From an uncultured Eubacteriales bacterium (GTDB lineage Bacteria; Bacillota; Clostridia; Christensenellales; CAG-917), in contig URTQ01000082.1 in the NCBI GenBank assembly GCA_900550855.1, positions 1 to 7,047 of the forward strand: a stretch of DNA of 7,047 nt, written 5' to 3'. Position numbers and translations under genes: made by a program. Of this stretch, positions 5,212 to 7,047 are shown piece by piece. Position 1 is the stretch's first letter. Each line of letters begins with the position of its first letter. The notes beneath the pieces were generated by a model. It was not told the origin of the DNA, ran no database searches, and saw nothing but the letters and a program-made list of their open reading frames with translations.

Positions 5212-7047
5212 ATGAAAGGACTCTCTTGCAAGAAAACGATAATAACCTTGTTGCTCGTAGCGCTTGTCGCCACGAGCGTTTTCGCCGTCTTTGCGCCGTC
5301 AAAAACCGCAGAGGCTCTGACTTGGGGCGGTAAGGATTCGAGCGAACTTTGGTATTACGGCAAAGATTATCTCGACGTCGAATCTGCAAAAGAAGTTGTC
5401 AAAACGTGGAATTTGAGCAAGGTTTCGAAGCCTATCGTCATAGCGGTTATCGACACGGGTATCGACGCACAACACGAACTTTTCGCCGATGACGAAAACG
5501 GCGTAAGCGTGCTTGCAAAAAACGATAAGGGCGAAATTCTCGGCTACAACTCGTATAGCGGTGCGGACGAGAACGGAAACGTGGATATAAGCGACGCTTC
5601 GTCAAAACACGGAAGTGCGGTCGCCGGCAATATCGCAATGCTCATAAGAGAGTTCGGACTTGAAAATTGCATTAAGATTTATCCGATAAAAGCCAGCACC
5701 GAAAAGGAAAGCACTTTCAAACTAGCAAGCCTTTCCCGCGCGCTCGACTGGGCGGTGGACAACGCAAAAGCGGACGCCGTAAATATGTCGCTCGGATTGA
5801 CTGGCGGCGATATCGAAAGCCTCATAAAGAGCAAACAACTCACGCAAGACGAGGCAAACGCTTTCGAAGTCGCGGTTGAAAACGCGCGCCGCAGCGCAGT
5901 TATATCGGCGGCGGCAGGCAACAATAAAAAATCCGACCAAAACGCGTCCGATTTGTTCTATCCTGCGGCATATTCCGGCGTTGTGTCGGCTATGAATCAG
6001 TATAAGAGCGAATTGTATTCAACGTCAAACTTCGGCTCGACGTATACGCTTTGCGCCCCCGGGTTCGGAATATACACCTCGAAAGGCTATCAATCCTCGA
6101 AGTCTGTGTACGGCACGGAACAGGGCACGAGTATGTCGGCGTCATTCGTAAGTTTTGCGGCGGCTCTTTTGAAACTCAGATGCGAAATCGAGGGCAGAAA
6201 CGTCGATTCCGTCACGCTCGCAAAACTCGTCGAATCGATGATGACAAAAACGCTCAAAAAGAACGACGTCGAGTACAAAGTTCTCGATTTGAACGCAATC
6301 GTTACAACCGATTTGGACGATGTTAAACTCAACTACGAACAGCCTAAATCCATCGCAATCAAGCACAACGGCAAGGTCGGCGAGGGCGACTATGCGGGTA
6401 TGGTCTATATGCGCGCCGACAACGCCTACGAACTTACGTTCTACGCTCAAATCAATCCCGTCGGCAAGGTTGACCCCGACGTCGAAAACGCGCTCGAATG
6501 GACGGTGGAACAAATCGCGTCCGCAGACGACGATACGCCGGTTTCCGAAGCCGTGTCCATAGGCAAAGGCACGAGCGTGAAGTATACGCCGACAAGGGGC
6601 GGCGATTTCGTCGTAAAGGCGAAAATCCCCGGATATTCGGCAACGCAAAGCATTCAAATCCACATAGAATACGGCATTTATTACGTCGGCGAAGTCAGAG
6701 TTACGCTTGCCGATAACGCGCAAAAGGACGTGTCGGAAGCGCCGTCGTCGGCAACGATTTATACGAGAGAAACCACTCGTTTCGCACTTACGGGCGTTAA
6801 GTATCTCAATCCCGACGTCGAAACAAAATGGTACGTCAACGGCGAGTACGTCGCTTCGGGCGAGGTGTTCGAGTTCACGCCGAAAAAGGCAGGAACGTAT
6901 TATATAACCGCTTGCTACGGCGACAACGCTATGGTGGATTTTCAATACAAGTTCACCGCCAACGTCAAGTCTGCGGTATTGCGTCCGCTCGATTTGTCGT
7001 TCTTGATTATCGGGCTTGTCGCGGCGGGGGGGGTGGTTGGTGCCGGG
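5212..7047 (+). CDS. Secreted, membrane-anchored subtilisin-like serine protease (S8 family), 3' end cut by window
   Basis: The frame stays open from the ATG at 5212 to the last base (612 codons), so the gene is partial at its 3' end. Residues 1-35 form a signal peptide (KK, hydrophobic TLLLVALVATSVFAV, likely cleavage after AEA), so the product is exported. The S8 catalytic domain (about 70-330) has a complete triad: Asp81 in AVIDTGID, His133 in KHGSAVAGN and Ser307 in GTSMSAS, with the oxyanion Asn237 in AAAGNN. The usual GTSMAAPHV is GTSMSASFV here, so the conserved proline is missing. After the protease, residues about 370-590 form two beta-rich, probably Ig/PKD-like modules; the second has the W-VNG-F-F-P-aGTY pattern. 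A hydrophobic segment (LSFLIIGLVAA, from about 597) suggests C-terminal anchoring. There is no clear propeptide and no Shine-Dalgarno. It follows gltX by 33 bp and may be co-transcribed. The substrate is unknown. Confidence 0.9.
   Translation, partial: MKGLSCKKTIITLLLVALVATSVFAVFAPSKTAEALTWGGKDSSELWYYGKDYLDVESAKEVVKTWNLSKVSKPIVIAVIDTGIDAQHELFADDENGVSVLAKNDKGEILGYNSYSGADENGNVDISDASSKHGSAVAGNIAMLIREFGLENCIKIYPIKASTEKESTFKLASLSRALDWAVDNAKADAVNMSLGLTGGDIESLIKSKQLTQDEANAFEVAVENARRSAVISAAAGNNKKSDQNASDLFYPAAYSGVVSAMNQYKSELYSTSNFGSTYTLCAPGFGIYTSKGYQSSKSVYGTEQGTSMSASFVSFAAALLKLRCEIEGRNVDSVTLAKLVESMMTKTLKKNDVEYKVLDLNAIVTTDLDDVKLNYEQPKSIAIKHNGKVGEGDYAGMVYMRADNAYELTFYAQINPVGKVDPDVENALEWTVEQIASADDDTPVSEAVSIGKGTSVKYTPTRGGDFVVKAKIPGYSATQSIQIHIEYGIYYVGEVRVTLADNAQKDVSEAPSSATIYTRETTRFALTGVKYLNPDVETKWYVNGEYVASGEVFEFTPKKAGTYYITACYGDNAMVDFQYKFTANVKSAVLRPLDLSFLIIGLVAAGGVVGAG

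Noticed and set aside
5188..5216. Promoter TTGACT-17-TATGAA upstream of the protease gene
   Set aside because: The -10 would overlap the ATG at 5212 and place the transcription start inside the coding sequence, so it cannot drive the full-length gene.
6142..6945. Minus-strand open frame (267 codons) opposite the protease gene
   Set aside because: It is antisense to the subtilisin-like gene, which carries signal peptide, triad and domain structure. The antisense product is Arg/Val/Asp-rich with no motif.

Overview
The window looks like a chromosomal segment from an uncultured Bacillota, probably Clostridia. This is inferred from a CwlD-type amidase, a two-module PRC-barrel protein, a clostridial-style RadC and a bacterial GluRS; no marker in the window fixes the taxon. 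The genes share CG-rich codon choices (GAC, GTC, TCG, GCG) and the standard genetic code, with TGA used as stop by cwlD and radC. No mobile element, CRISPR array, tRNA or rRNA was seen.

Layout. Bases 1-383 hold no convincing gene, only small palindromes and an out-of-frame DNA repeat. A 14-bp AT-rich tandem repeat (387-414) runs into the 3' end of a minus-strand PRC-barrel gene (404-1333). The divergent intergenic region 1334-1616 is the most unusual part. It holds a large imperfect inverted repeat with terminator features on both strands (1413-1475), then four DnaA-box-like 9-mers arranged as an exact mirror (1515-1570). All genes to the right are on the plus strand: a membrane-anchored amidase (cwlD-like, 1617-2342), an unidentified 138-aa protein (2584-3000), radC (3003-3737), gltX (3730-5178) and a secreted subtilisin-like protease (from 5212, cut by the window end).

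Expression. The 138-aa gene has a canonical TTGATT-17-TATAAT promoter only 8 bp before its ATG, so its mRNA is probably leaderless. It likely starts an operon with radC (2-bp gap) and gltX (8-bp overlap with radC), possibly extending into the protease gene. The PRC-barrel gene has a good Shine-Dalgarno sequence.

Function. Two products act at the envelope: a peptidoglycan amidase and a serine protease with a signal peptide, beta-rich modules and a C-terminal membrane segment. The radC-gltX block is housekeeping. The DnaA-box dyad between diverging genes is a candidate replication origin or DnaA-responsive control site. dnaA, dnaN and rpmH are not in the window, so this remains a hypothesis.
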